DNA of 64,000 nucleotides. Source: Pseudomonadota bacterium. Lineage in GTDB: Bacteria; Desulfobacterota; SM23-61. Position numbers and translations under genes: made by a program. The notes below the pieces were generated by a model. It had not been told where the DNA came from. It saw only the letters and a list, made by a program, of their open reading frames with translations, and did not search any database. Shown here piece by piece: positions 41,271-51,361 of this stretch. The stretch lies in contig JAHJQK010000119.1 of the NCBI GenBank assembly GCA_018819135.1, positions 1-64,000 on the forward strand. Direction: 5' to 3'. Within the stretch, counting starts at the first letter, position 1. Each line of letters opens with the position of its first letter.

Positions 41271-41398
41271 CGGGGGGGGAAGGATAAAAAAGGAAATTCC
41301 TATACAATAAATTTATGATCTAAAATTTCTTGCTTCCAATCATCGGCTGTGGTAATTTCTCAAATAAACTTTTTTCAACCTTATTCTAAGGAGACTTT

Positions 41399-42577
41399 AT
41401 GACCGGCGAATTTCATCCCCCGGCACGCATCCTTATGGGTCCCGGGCCAAGCAACGTAGATCCACGAGTTCTCTTGGCCATGGCCAAACCTATGGTAGGC
41501 CATCTGGACCCGGAATTTATCCGCATCATGAACAACCTTCAGGATTTGCTTCGGCAGGTATTCGGCACTAAAAATCCCTTGACCCTCCCTATTTCAGGTA
41601 CAGGAAGCGCCGGGATGGAGGCCGCTTTCGTCAATGTGGTAGAGCCCGGGGATCGGGTCCTGGTCTGCATAAAAGGGGTATTCGGGGAACGCATGGCGGA
41701 CGTGGCCGAGCGGTGCGGCGCCCACTTGCGCACCATTTCCGCTCCATGGGGAGAGGTTTTTGACCTCGAGGCCATTCAAAAAGAGCTCCGCGGCTTCCAG
41801 CCCAAGGTTTTAGCCATCGTCCACGCCGAGACTTCCACCGGTGTCCTGCAACCCCTGGAAGAATTGCCCGCAATTCTAAAAAATAATCCGGATACCCTCC
41901 TCCTGGTAGATACCGTGACCTCCCTCGGAGGCCACCCCGTAAAGGTGGACGAATGGGGGATCGATATATGTTACAGCGGGACTCAAAAGTGTTTAAGCAG
42001 CCCCCCAGGGCTGGCTCCTATTACTTTTTCTCCCAAAGCGGCGGATAAGATCAAGAAGCGGTCCCAAAAAGTGCAGAGCTTTTACTTCGATATGAACATA
42101 CTGGGAAAATACTGGGGAAGCGAGCGTACCTACCATCATACCGCCCCCATCAGCATGAACTACGCGCTTCTGGAAGCTTTGCGCATCATCGGGGAGGAAG
42201 GCCTGGCACCCCGGCACGAACGACATCGCCGGAACCATCTGGCCTTGGTGCAGGGAATCGAGGCCATGGGTCTCAGCATGTTGGTGCCAGAACCTTACCG
42301 GCTCTGGTCGTTGAACGCGGTGAGCATTCCCCAGGGGATCGACGACCCCAAGCTGCGCAAAAAGCTTTTAGACGAATATAACCTGGAAATTGGCGGCGGG
42401 TTAGGGGCTCTGAAAGGGAAGATCTGGCGGGTAGGCCTCATGGGGTATTCCTCCTCCGAGGCCAATGTCCTCTACTTTTTAACTGCCTTGGAGCAGGCTT
42501 TGCGGGAGCAGGGTTTCGAAGTTCCCCGGGGAGCGGGTGCCATTGCCGCTAAAGAGTTTTTCTCCAAAGGCAAATAA
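41399..42577 (+). CDS. Alanine/serine--glyoxylate aminotransferase family PLP enzyme
   Basis: 392 aa; [50 protein letters not shown]. Confidence 0.92.
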   Translation: MTGEFHPPARILMGPGPSNVDPRVLLAMAKPMVGHLDPEFIRIMNNLQDLLRQVFGTKNPLTLPISGTGSAGMEAAFVNVVEPGDRVLVCIKGVFGERMADVAERCGAHLRTISAPWGEVFDLEAIQKELRGFQPKVLAIVHAETSTGVLQPLEELPAILKNNPDTLLLVDTVTSLGGHPVKVDEWGIDICYSGTQKCLSSPPGLAPITFSPKAADKIKKRSQKVQSFYFDMNILGKYWGSERTYHHTAPISMNYALLEALRIIGEEGLAPRHERHRRNHLALVQGIEAMGLSMLVPEPYRLWSLNAVSIPQGIDDPKLRKKLLDEYNLEIGGGLGALKGKIWRVGLMGYSSSEANVLYFLTALEQALREQGFEVPRGAGAIAAKEFFSKGK

Positions 42578-42666
42578 GATGATCTCGTAAAAAGTCTTCC
42601 GAGTATGCGTGTCCAGAATCTCCGCCTAAACCCTTCTTCATGCGAAACTAGAGGTTCAAATTTTTT

Positions 42667-45450
42667 ATGGACCCAAGGCGCAGAAAAAAGTTAATCAAAA
42701 AACTACAAACCATCGTCAACCGGGAATGGGTATTACATTCCCCACCTCATCTCCGGGCCTATGGCTACGATGCCTCGTTAAACCATTCTCTTCCTGACTT
42801 TATTGTCTTCCCCGCAACCATCGACCAGGTGGCCTCCGTCGTCCGCCTGGCGCTGGAAGAAAAAATTCCTTATCTTCCGCGGGGGGCGGGAACGAATCTT
42901 ACCGGCGGTTCCATTCCCTGCCAGGGAGGCATTGTAATCGCGACCTCCCGCCTGAAGGCCCTGCGCTTGATCGACCTGGATAATCTCAGGGCCGAAGTGG
43001 AGGTTGGAGCCACCAACCTGGAAGTGCAGAATGCCTTGGCGCCATCCGGTTATCTTTACGCCCCAGACCCGGCCAGCCAGAAAGTTTCCACAATCGGGGG
43101 CAACGTGGGTGAAAACTCAGGCGGCCCTCATTGCTTAAAGTACGGCGTCACCACCAACCATATCCTGGGTCTGGAAATGGCCATGCCCGATGGGAGGATT
43201 GTCTCTTTAGGGGGAAAATGCCTGGACCCGCCGGGATACGATCTCGTCGGCCTCATGGTGGGTGCGGAAGGAACTTTGGGCATCGCCACCCGGGCCACCC
43301 TCCGCTTGCTCCATCAGCCTCAGGCGGTACAAACCATCCTGGCGATCTTCGACAAAATTGAAGACGCCAGTAAAACCGTTTCCGCGATTATCGCCGCCGG
43401 CATAATCCCCGCGGCACTGGAAATGATTGACCAAGTTGTGCTGGAAGCCGTGGAAGCTTCTGTGCACGCCGGATATCCCCTGGATGCCGAGGGGGTTCTG
43501 ATCATCGAGCTTGACGGAATCCGGGAAGGGATGGAGCGTCAGGCAGACCGCATTCGCCAAATCTGCCAGGAGAATCATGTGCGGGAGGTTCGTCTGGCCA
43601 AAAACGCCAGTGAAAGGGATATACTCTGGAAGGGCCGCCGGGGGGCTTTCGGAGCCGTAGCTCGGGTTAAAACCAGTTACTTATGCGCTGACGGAACGGT
43701 CCCGCGCACCCAACTTCCACGCGTCCTGCGGCGGGTGGGAGAGATCGCCCAAAAGCACGCTCTGACCATTGGGAATGTCTTCCATGCCGGAGATGGAAAT
43801 CTCCATCCTTTGATCCTCTTTGATGACCGGGATGAAAACGAACGGACGCGGGTCATTGAGGCGGGCAAAGAAATTCTCGAGGCCTGCGCCCTTGCGGGAG
43901 GAACCATCAGCGGAGAGCACGGGATTGGTCTGGAAAAGATTGAATCCATGAGTTTAATCTTTTCTCCCGCCGACATCTCCTTTATGCGCAAAGTCAAAGA
44001 AGCGCTTGATCCCTCCGGTCTTTGCAACCCGGGGAAAATTTTTCCACCCGTGGAAGCTTCCCCCCCAACGATCCCATCCCAACGGGATCTATCGCCGGGT
44101 GGTGATCTCCTTTCCGGCATCGCTATCATTGTCGGCGAAGAAAATTGCCGGGGAGCGAGTGCCGCGGCTGAAAAATACTCCGTGGAAGGAATCATCCCCC
44201 CCGTAGTGGCTTTTCCGGGAAGCGTGCCAGAGGCCGCCGAGATCCTGCGCCTCGCCGCCCTGAAAAACTCCTCCATCGTTCCCATGGGAGGGGGCACGAA
44301 GATCGATTGCGGGAACTCTCCGTCGCGGCTTGATGCTGTACTCAATCTATCCCATATGGACCGCATCCTGGAGATCGATTTAGAAAACCTTACGATCACC
44401 CTGGAAGCAGGCGTAAAGCTTCAAACCATCCAGGAAAATCTGGCCCGACACCATTGCCTTATTCCTCTGGACCCACCCTTTGCCGATGCCACCATCGGGG
44501 GGATTCTCTCCACCAATTCCAGCGGCCCGAAAAGGCTTTTTTATGGAAGCGCCCGGGACCTAACCCTGGGCGTAAAATTAGTCTTGGCGGGAGGAGAAAT
44601 CGTCAAGGCCGGTGGCAAGACAGTAAAGAACGTCTCTGGTTACGATATGACCAAACTTTATATTGGCTCTTGCGGGACGCTGGGGATTATCGCCGAAGCG
44701 ACCCTGCGCTTATTGCCCGCTCCCGAGCGGGAAGTTATTCTCATCCTCCCCTGCCGGGATGCTTCGCAGGCCCAGACCATGGCATTTAAGATCATCCACT
44801 CTGACCTTCTTCCTTCCTCCTTAATGCTTTTCAACAGGAAAGCCGCAGCGCTCCTCCCCCCATCCATAACATCCGCTTTTCCGCCAGGGGTCCTGCTTTT
44901 TATCGGAATAGAAGGGTCCGGCGAAGCTGTAGAAGCGCAAACCCAAAGAATTCGCTTCCTGCGGGAAGAGGAGGGTTTGTCCGATTTTCAAATTTTCCAG
45001 GATTTGCCGGCGGCAGCAATTTGGAAAGTCCTCCAAGGGATGCATCCGCTCCTTTTGGACCGTTCCCCTTTGGCTGTTTCCTGTAAAGTTTCTACTTCCC
45101 TCTCCCAAGGTGGGGCTTTCTTTCATAAGGCTGAATCTCTATCAGTGCAAAACGCTGTTGAGGCGGCTCTCCTCGGCCACCTCGGAACCGGCATTATCAA
45201 TCTTTTTCTGGAGTCGGAAGAAACCGGGCCGCCAGCAGTTGCTACCATTGCGGGAATCCTTGCCGATCTCAGAAAAGAAGCGGAAGCGGCGGGAGGGAAT
45301 TTGGTGATTGAATCCGCTCCATCGATGCTTAAAAAGAACATCTCTGTATGGGGACGGCCAGGGCCATCCTTCCCTTACATGAAAGCCATCAAAACTGCCC
45401 TGGACCCCATGCACCTTTTAAATCCCGGCCGATTTTATGGAGACTTATGA
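42667..45450 (+). CDS. Fused GlcD-GlcE-like glycolate oxidase FAD subunits
   Basis: 927 aa with two FAD-binding (PCMH-type) halves: YLPRGAGTNLTGGSIP...HAGDGNLHP and VPMGGGTKIDCGN...VSGYDMTKLYIGSCGTLGII. Confidence 0.9.
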   Translation: MDPRRRKKLIKKLQTIVNREWVLHSPPHLRAYGYDASLNHSLPDFIVFPATIDQVASVVRLALEEKIPYLPRGAGTNLTGGSIPCQGGIVIATSRLKALRLIDLDNLRAEVEVGATNLEVQNALAPSGYLYAPDPASQKVSTIGGNVGENSGGPHCLKYGVTTNHILGLEMAMPDGRIVSLGGKCLDPPGYDLVGLMVGAEGTLGIATRATLRLLHQPQAVQTILAIFDKIEDASKTVSAIIAAGIIPAALEMIDQVVLEAVEASVHAGYPLDAEGVLIIELDGIREGMERQADRIRQICQENHVREVRLAKNASERDILWKGRRGAFGAVARVKTSYLCADGTVPRTQLPRVLRRVGEIAQKHALTIGNVFHAGDGNLHPLILFDDRDENERTRVIEAGKEILEACALAGGTISGEHGIGLEKIESMSLIFSPADISFMRKVKEALDPSGLCNPGKIFPPVEASPPTIPSQRDLSPGGDLLSGIAIIVGEENCRGASAAAEKYSVEGIIPPVVAFPGSVPEAAEILRLAALKNSSIVPMGGGTKIDCGNSPSRLDAVLNLSHMDRILEIDLENLTITLEAGVKLQTIQENLARHHCLIPLDPPFADATIGGILSTNSSGPKRLFYGSARDLTLGVKLVLAGGEIVKAGGKTVKNVSGYDMTKLYIGSCGTLGIIAEATLRLLPAPEREVILILPCRDASQAQTMAFKIIHSDLLPSSLMLFNRKAAALLPPSITSAFPPGVLLFIGIEGSGEAVEAQTQRIRFLREEEGLSDFQIFQDLPAAAIWKVLQGMHPLLLDRSPLAVSCKVSTSLSQGGAFFHKAESLSVQNAVEAALLGHLGTGIINLFLESEETGPPAVATIAGILADLRKEAEAAGGNLVIESAPSMLKKNISVWGRPGPSFPYMKAIKTALDPMHLLNPGRFYGDL

Positions 45451-46697
45451 TAACGGCCCCAAAAGATGAAGTCGTAAAGTGTAACCGCTGCGGCTTCTGC
45501 CTGGCCGCCTGTCCGGTCTATCAGGCTACGGGGGTGGAGACCAAGGCTCCGCGTGGCCGAAACTCTCTGGCCCGAGCCCTGCTAGACAAAAATTTTACCT
45601 GGAGCCCCGAAACGCGGGACTCCCTGTTTCAATGCCTGAGCTGTCGGGCCTGCGTGGAAGCCTGTTTTCCGGCAGTGGAGACCGATGAAATAGTGATCTC
45701 CATGCGGTCGGATTACTACCGCGAGTTCGGGGAGCCATGGCTGCAGCGGTATCTTTTTCGCCGTTTATTGCCGGATCCACGGAAGTTATCCGCGGCCCTC
45801 AAGAAAGCTTTTCTATTGCAGAGCGGAGCCAGGCTGATTCGGGCTCTGAGCTTCCTTCCCTGGTTGAACCGGCATCTCCTGCGGGCTATGGACTTCTTAC
45901 CCCCTTTGCCGGATCAAACCCTGCGGGAGCGATGGCCGGCGCTTATGGGAGAACAAAAGGACCAGGGAAAAAAGATCGCCTATTTCGGCGGCTGTGCTTT
46001 CAATTTCGCTTTGCCTGATATCGGCTTAGCGACCCTGAGCCTGCTCCTAAAAAGTGGCAACCAGGTCTTTTGGCCTGAACATGGATGTTGCGGATTGCCG
46101 GCCTACGGTCACGGGGATCTCGAAGGCGCAAGGATCATGGCCCGGAAAAATTTGAGGGTTTTCCAGGATCTCGATATCGAGGCGGTGGTCACCGAATGTG
46201 CCAGTTGTTCGTCCTTTCTGAAAAAATATCCCGTTCTTCTGGCCCGGGAGCCCGGTTCCGCCGAACAGGCCCAGAAATTCAGCAGCCGCGTACTGGATAT
46301 AAGTGAGTTCCTTGCCACCCAAACCCTTTCCTTCCCGCAGAACCATCAAACCCTGAAAGTTACCTTCCACGACCCTTGCCACCTGAACCGTTTTCAGCAA
46401 ATAAAGTCCCAACCGCGTGACCTGCTGAAGAAAGTACCGGGACTACAGTTCGTGGAGATGCCCGAGGCCGACTGGTGTTGCGGCGGAGGAGCAGGATTGA
46501 ATCTGGCCAACTATGATCTGTCCATGAAAATTTTGCAGCGAAAAATGGACAACCTGCAGAGGAGTAAGGCCCAGGTCTTGGTCACTTCCTGTCCGGGTTG
46601 CTATTTGCAGCTCCGCCATGGCGCGAACCGAAATAGCATGGCTGTGGAAGTTCATTATCTGACAGAAGTCTTAGCCAGAGTGGTAAAGACCTCATAA
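45447..46697 (+). CDS. glcF: Glycolate oxidase iron-sulfur subunit GlcF-like
   Basis: ATGA overlap with upstream gene; CNRCGFCLAACPVY, CLSCRACVEACFPAVE, two CCG domains (CCGLPAYG, CCGGGAG). Confidence 0.9.
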   Translation: MITAPKDEVVKCNRCGFCLAACPVYQATGVETKAPRGRNSLARALLDKNFTWSPETRDSLFQCLSCRACVEACFPAVETDEIVISMRSDYYREFGEPWLQRYLFRRLLPDPRKLSAALKKAFLLQSGARLIRALSFLPWLNRHLLRAMDFLPPLPDQTLRERWPALMGEQKDQGKKIAYFGGCAFNFALPDIGLATLSLLLKSGNQVFWPEHGCCGLPAYGHGDLEGARIMARKNLRVFQDLDIEAVVTECASCSSFLKKYPVLLAREPGSAEQAQKFSSRVLDISEFLATQTLSFPQNHQTLKVTFHDPCHLNRFQQIKSQPRDLLKKVPGLQFVEMPEADWCCGGGAGLNLANYDLSMKILQRKMDNLQRSKAQVLVTSCPGCYLQLRHGANRNSMAVEVHYLTEVLARVVKTS

Positions 46698-46775
46698 AGG
46701 GAAGGAAACGTGCCTCGACCCTAGAAGTTTCTTCGTTCCAAGATCCTGCATTCCTGCCGCATCTTTACCCTGAAA

Positions 46776-47270
46776 ATGGAACACTGCCTTTCTCCTCGCA
46801 CGGACCGGGAACATGACTTTTACCTTCTGGATTCTCCGGATTGGGTGAATGTCATCCCCCTTACTTCTGATGAGCAAGTGATCCTGGTCAAACAATTTCG
46901 CTTCGGGACCAAAGATTTCTGCCTGGAAATTCCGGGAGGGATGCTTGACGGGGGGGATACGCCCTCACAGGCGGCCAGTCTTGAGCTTCTGGAAGAGACC
47001 GGCTATGGGGGCGAAGAGCCAATCCTTTTGGGCATCGTCCACCCTAACCCAGCCATTCATACCAACCGTTGCTATACCTATCTGATCAGGAATGTGACCT
47101 TCCACAATCTCCCCCAGCAGGATTCCACCGAAGATATCGAAGTGAAGACCGTACCCTTGGCGGAAATTCCCCGGCTTATCCGCGAGGGCCAAATCACTCA
47201 CGCCTTAGTGATCGCCGCTTTTTACTGGCTCTTTTCGTCCTCGCTCTTTCCTTCTTTTCCGAAGATATAA
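46776..47270 (+). CDS. NUDIX hydrolase (ADP-ribose pyrophosphatase-like)
   Basis: 164 aa; GGMLDGGDTPSQAASLELLEETGYGG Nudix box. Confidence 0.9.
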   Translation: MEHCLSPRTDREHDFYLLDSPDWVNVIPLTSDEQVILVKQFRFGTKDFCLEIPGGMLDGGDTPSQAASLELLEETGYGGEEPILLGIVHPNPAIHTNRCYTYLIRNVTFHNLPQQDSTEDIEVKTVPLAEIPRLIREGQITHALVIAAFYWLFSSSLFPSFPKI

Positions 47271-47421
47271 GGAGGGAGTTAAATTTGTCAATCTTTTTAA
47301 ATTTACAAATGAATATAGAAAGTGGCAAAGGAAGGGGTTCTTGCCCTCCTTCGCTTTTCAATAGGGTTATGAATTTACTTTGATTAGCGGAGCCTGGATG
47401 GGGGGTAATGAAAGAGGGATT

Positions 47422-48402
47422 TCATAGTCCTTCCTTTTTCATCTCTTCGGCGAGTTTCTTCTGTTTTTCGGTAAGACTTTTAGGATGTTTGATTAGAATA
47501 CGCACAAACTCATCCCCCCGGCCCCCTCCTTGGAAATGAGGTAATCCAAATCCTTTCAAACGGATCCGGCTATGGCTTTGGGTTCCGGGTGGGACTTTTA
47601 TGTGTTTGGAACCGTCAAGCGTGGGAACTTCAATCGTCGTACCCAGGAGAGCCTCGGAAATTTTGATCTCCTTATCCAGAGTAAGGTCACTTCCTTCTCT
47701 CTTGAAAAAAGGGTGCTCGGCAACGTTCACTTTGAGGTATAAGTCACCTGGAGGTACCCCTCGCCTCCCTTCCATTCCTTTCCCCGCCAGGCGTAGCTTT
47801 TTCCCACTCTCGATTCCCGGAGGGATTTTGACCGTTACTTCTTCTACTTTCCCTCCTTTCTGAAACTTTACTTTCTTCTCTCCGCCGGATGCAACCTCCT
47901 GGAAAGTGAGGTTCAATTCGGAATGAACGTCCTGCCCTTTCAGGGGTGCCGCGCCTCTGGTCTGGTATTCACCCCCCGAAAACATGTCCTCAAAACCAGC
48001 ACCCTGCCTCCCTTTTTGACCGAAGAGATCCTCAAATCCCCCGTAATGGACTTTGGCTCCCCTCCCGGCTCCTCCGAACATGCGGCTGAATACATCATTG
48101 GTGGTGGAAAAACCCAAATCTTTGAAAAGATCGCTGATGTCGAACCCCCGAAAAATATCCTCCTGGGAGAAACGCTGGCTGAATCCGGAAGGCCCAAACT
48201 GGTCATATTGCTGACGCTTTCCTTTATCGCTCAAGACGGCGTAAGCCTCGTTGATCTCCTTGAAACGCTCCTCCGCCTGTTTGTTCCCGGGATTGCGATC
48301 GGGATGATGCTTCATGGCCAGCTTGCGGTAAGCCTTTTTGATTTCGTCTTCATGGGCGCTTTTTTTGACGCCCAATACCTCGTAATAATCCCTCTTGGCC
48401 AT
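47422..48402 (-). CDS. DnaJ/CbpA-like chaperone (no zinc-finger domain)
   Basis: 326 aa; [43 protein letters not shown]-terminal DnaJ substrate domain. Confidence 0.93.
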   Translation of the reverse strand: MAKRDYYEVLGVKKSAHEDEIKKAYRKLAMKHHPDRNPGNKQAEERFKEINEAYAVLSDKGKRQQYDQFGPSGFSQRFSQEDIFRGFDISDLFKDLGFSTTNDVFSRMFGGAGRGAKVHYGGFEDLFGQKGRQGAGFEDMFSGGEYQTRGAAPLKGQDVHSELNLTFQEVASGGEKKVKFQKGGKVEEVTVKIPPGIESGKKLRLAGKGMEGRRGVPPGDLYLKVNVAEHPFFKREGSDLTLDKEIKISEALLGTTIEVPTLDGSKHIKVPPGTQSHSRIRLKGFGLPHFQGGGRGDEFVRILIKHPKSLTEKQKKLAEEMKKEGL

Positions 48403-48406
48403 TGCC

Positions 48407-50170
48407 TCACTCGCCTTTGTAAGTCTCTTGAATCAATCGGTTCAGGTAATTTTCCGGATTCTCCATTCCTTCCGGCGGAATGAAAAACTCCTGCTTTCCG
48501 GTCTTCTCTTTGATAAGTTTTAACCCGTGCTCATAGTTCTGAAAAGACTGCTTCAAAAAAGCACCGGGTTCAAACCCTTCTTCCCATATTCTTTCCACCA
48601 GGCGTTCGATCGCCTCGGCGGTGAAATGGAGCTGCACTTCATTGCGGCTGGAAAACGTCCGTTCAAAATCCAGGGCCGCCCGATGGATCACCAATACTTC
48701 TTCCACCGCAGAATCTACGTCCGTCCGCCCTTCCACCGTCCGTTTCGTAATCAGGTGAATTCTCCGGTCTGAAAAAGCAACCCCATAGCGGGACGCGAAT
48801 TCCGCCTCCTTTTTGCGGATGGATTTTTCCAACCCCTTCTCTTCTTCTTCCTGTAATCTGTGGAAGAGGGCTTCTCGCTCCGGGTTTTCGGGGTTTTGCA
48901 GAAGCTGGTGCAGCTCCCCTACCGGGTTATCCACCATGGCCCGGGTGACAACCAGATGGCGAATAGCCGTCGAAGGAAGAGTATGTTCGAATTTTAAGAG
49001 CACTCGTTCCACGGCGCTAACCAAACCCCGGGCGCCGGTCCGTTCTTGGAAAGCATTCTCGGCAATCCGGTGGAGCGCTTCGTCTTCAAACTGCAGATCG
49101 ATCCCGTAGGCCTTGAAGTCCCGCTTCTTGCCGATGATGATCGGGCTTTTGGGATTCCGCAGGATGTTATAAAGGTCCTCGACTTCCAAATGTTCAAAAA
49201 CCGTTACCACCGGTAACCTGCCGATGAATTCTGATTCAAACCCGTATTGAATCAAATCCTCAGCTTTTATCTGCTGCAAGTTCTCGGCTCTTTCGTCTTT
49301 GGATTTGATCTCGGCTCCAAATCCCATACCCTGCCGGTTTAAGCGTTTTTTAATGATTTCCTCCAGACCATTGAATGCCCCGCTCATGATGAAGAGGATA
49401 TGCTTGGTATTGATCTTCTTCTTTTCCCTTTTCCCCGTTTTCTGGAATTCCATAATTGCTTCCATCTGCGCAACGGGGTCATGGGGAACCTTCAGTTCCA
49501 CTTCAGTCTCTTCCATGGGTTTGAGCAAAGCCCGTTGCACACCGGAACGGGATACATCCGGGCCGATCAGGTTGGGCGAGGCCGCGATTTTGTCCACTTC
49601 ATCCAGATAGATGATCCCGTACTGGGCCAGTTCAATATCTCCTTTGGCTTCGTAGACCAGATCCCGGACCAGATCTTCCACATCCCCACCCACATAACCT
49701 GTCTCACTAAACTTGGTAGCGTCTCCTTTGACAAAGGGCACTCCGATCTTTCCGGCAATGAGTTTCACCAGGAAAGTCTTGCCGACGCCCGTGGGGCCGA
49801 TCATGATGATGTTATTCTTGATCTCTCCGATCCCTTCATAGCGCCTATTTTTATTCTTGGACTCAAACATTTTGATCCGGTTGAAATGGGTGCAGACCTT
49901 CGTCGCCAAAACCTCTTTGGCTTCATCTTGCTTGACCAAATATTCATCCAAATAAGATTTTAATTCTTCAGGTTTCATGTCGAAGTGAATGACCAGGGGT
50001 TCAGAACGTTTCTCTTGCTCCCCTTCTTCCACCTTCTCCCCGGCTGCCTCGGCGAGGGGACCCAGCCCGGCAAACTGAACCCTCCGGCCATATTTTTTCG
50101 CTAGATAATCGCTTAAATCTTTTTGGATCTCTTTGATGTCCAAATCTTTGTTATCGAAATTCTTCTCCAT
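48407..50170 (-). CDS. ClpX-like AAA+ ATPase lacking N-terminal zinc-binding domain
   Basis: 587 aa; [58 protein letters not shown]. Confidence 0.88.
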   Translation of the reverse strand: MEKNFDNKDLDIKEIQKDLSDYLAKKYGRRVQFAGLGPLAEAAGEKVEEGEQEKRSEPLVIHFDMKPEELKSYLDEYLVKQDEAKEVLATKVCTHFNRIKMFESKNKNRRYEGIGEIKNNIIMIGPTGVGKTFLVKLIAGKIGVPFVKGDATKFSETGYVGGDVEDLVRDLVYEAKGDIELAQYGIIYLDEVDKIAASPNLIGPDVSRSGVQRALLKPMEETEVELKVPHDPVAQMEAIMEFQKTGKREKKKINTKHILFIMSGAFNGLEEIIKKRLNRQGMGFGAEIKSKDERAENLQQIKAEDLIQYGFESEFIGRLPVVTVFEHLEVEDLYNILRNPKSPIIIGKKRDFKAYGIDLQFEDEALHRIAENAFQERTGARGLVSAVERVLLKFEHTLPSTAIRHLVVTRAMVDNPVGELHQLLQNPENPEREALFHRLQEEEEKGLEKSIRKKEAEFASRYGVAFSDRRIHLITKRTVEGRTDVDSAVEEVLVIHRAALDFERTFSSRNEVQLHFTAEAIERLVERIWEEGFEPGAFLKQSFQNYEHGLKLIKEKTGKQEFFIPPEGMENPENYLNRLIQETYKGE

Positions 50171-50378
50171 AATTCTTCCAACCCTCCAAAATACTTTTCT
50201 TTCTATTATTATAATACGGATTGCCCAATCACGCCAGTTTTTAACTTACTCTTTCGGTTTTATCCCTCCCTTTCCCCCTTTTTACTTGATTTTCAAAGGC
50301 TTTCTTGTTTAAATGGGTTTGGGCCTTTCTTTCTTTTTAATGCTTTTGATGCCTGGTGATCTGCGTCCTGAAAAAATG

Positions 50379-50723
50379 CATGAACTTTCCGTAACCCAAA
50401 GTATCCTGGAAATTGCCCTCGACTATGGTACTCGCCACCAGGCGCAAAAGATCAGTGAGATTCATTTGCATATCGGAGAGATCAGCGACTTTGATGACGA
50501 ATGGATCCAGCGTTACTTCGACTTCGTGAGTAAAGGGACAATCGCCGAGGGAGCTAAGCTGCGTATATCCCGAACCCCTGCCCGGCTGCAATGCAACCCG
50601 TGTTCCTTCATCTTTCCCCTGGATAAATCCACCTGGAATACCCAATGCCCTTCCTGTGACAGCAAGGATTGCCACCTTATTTCCGGCCGGGAGTTCCGAG
50701 TGGAGGCACTGGAAGTAATTTAA
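50379..50723 (+). CDS. hypA: HypA/HybF hydrogenase nickel-insertion chaperone
   Basis: MHELSVTQSILEIAL...; nickel-binding MHE and zinc CNPC...CPSC motifs. Confidence 0.9.
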   Translation, partial: HELSVTQSILEIALDYGTRHQAQKISEIHLHIGEISDFDDEWIQRYFDFVSKGTIAEGAKLRISRTPARLQCNPCSFIFPLDKSTWNTQCPSCDSKDCHLISGREFRVEALEVI

Positions 50724-50851
50724 AGACGAGCTGAAAAGAATTTTTTCGAGTCTTCCTGCTTAAACGCTTAGAAAAAGAGGGCAAAATCAAACAAACCGGG
50801 AAAATGCGTCATGCTGCCCACACCCGAAATGCGTAGTCTACAAACATGTGT

Positions 50852-51089
50852 GTTGCGCTCTACGCACATGTGCGTAGAGTCCGTGTGTAGAGCCATGTGC
50901 AACTATACGCGCCGCTCGTATTTTATGAGCGGCGATATGAGCGCGCACGCCAATATATGCGCCCGTTTATGCGTCTGGCGCATAAAATCTATGCCGGCAG
51001 GCATATCCAGGAGGGCCAATCGAAAGGTGCTTCTTACATGCGAAAGCAGTAACCCCGGGGAATCGCGCGCATGTTTCGCGCTCCGCGCG
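50852..51089. repeat. Dense array of unrelated palindromes/hairpins
   Basis: CTCTACGCACATGTGCGTAGAG (50858-50879), GTTGC/GCAAC enclosing (50852/50899), CGCCGCTC..GAGCGGCG (50910-50934), TATGCGCC..GGCGCATA (50956-50984), TATGCCggcaGGCATA (50990-51005), CGCGCG..CGCGCG (51064-51089). Confidence 0.8.
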
Positions 51090-51147
51090 TAAGAGCTGTC
51101 AAAACCGGCCTGAATCGCCCGGCACGGAGTTGAATAGAGTTTCCCCG

Positions 51148-51291
51148 ATGAGTGACCAACAATCTTTTTTCGACAACCAGCCCGTCGCCAAGCCGCAGGG
51201 CCCGATAGAATGCCTGGGTATGACATTCCCGAACGACGAAAAGCGCCGGGAATACTTCCTGGAGAATCTGCGCGAGACGCTCCATAGGTAA
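51148..51291 (+). pseudogene. N-terminal remnant of a large DNA methylase (tentative)
   Basis: MSDQQSFFDNQPVAKPQGPIECLGMTFPNDEKRREYFLENLRETLHR* ; resembles N-termini of long N6 methylases; ends at a repeat junction. Confidence 0.4.
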
Positions 51292-51292
51292 A

Positions 51293-51358
51293 AGGGGTCA
51301 GCCCATGAAACAGGAAAATCCCTTATTTCACGGACTGACCCCTCGCTGAATAAGGGAG
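51293..51358 (+). promoter_or_regulatory. Two mutually exclusive hairpins upstream of EcsC-family gene
   Basis: Hairpin 1 AGGGGTCAGCCCATGAAA (51293-51310)/TTTCACGGACTGACCCCT (51326-51343); hairpin 2 TCCCTTATT (51319-51327)/AATAAGGGA (51349-51357), the latter pairing the RBS. Confidence 0.55.
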
Positions 51359-51361
51359 AAT

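Noticed and set aside
43677-44399. 240-aa minus-strand ORF opposite GlcDE
   Set aside because: Antisense shadow of the FAD oxidase; no recognisable motifs.
50811-51092. 93-aa plus-strand ORF over the palindrome array
   Set aside because: Translation reflects the palindromes (Cys/Arg-rich) and shows no protein-like pattern.
51034-51285. 83-aa minus-strand ORF
   Set aside because: The plus strand here encodes the more convincing methylase-like stub (51148-51291).
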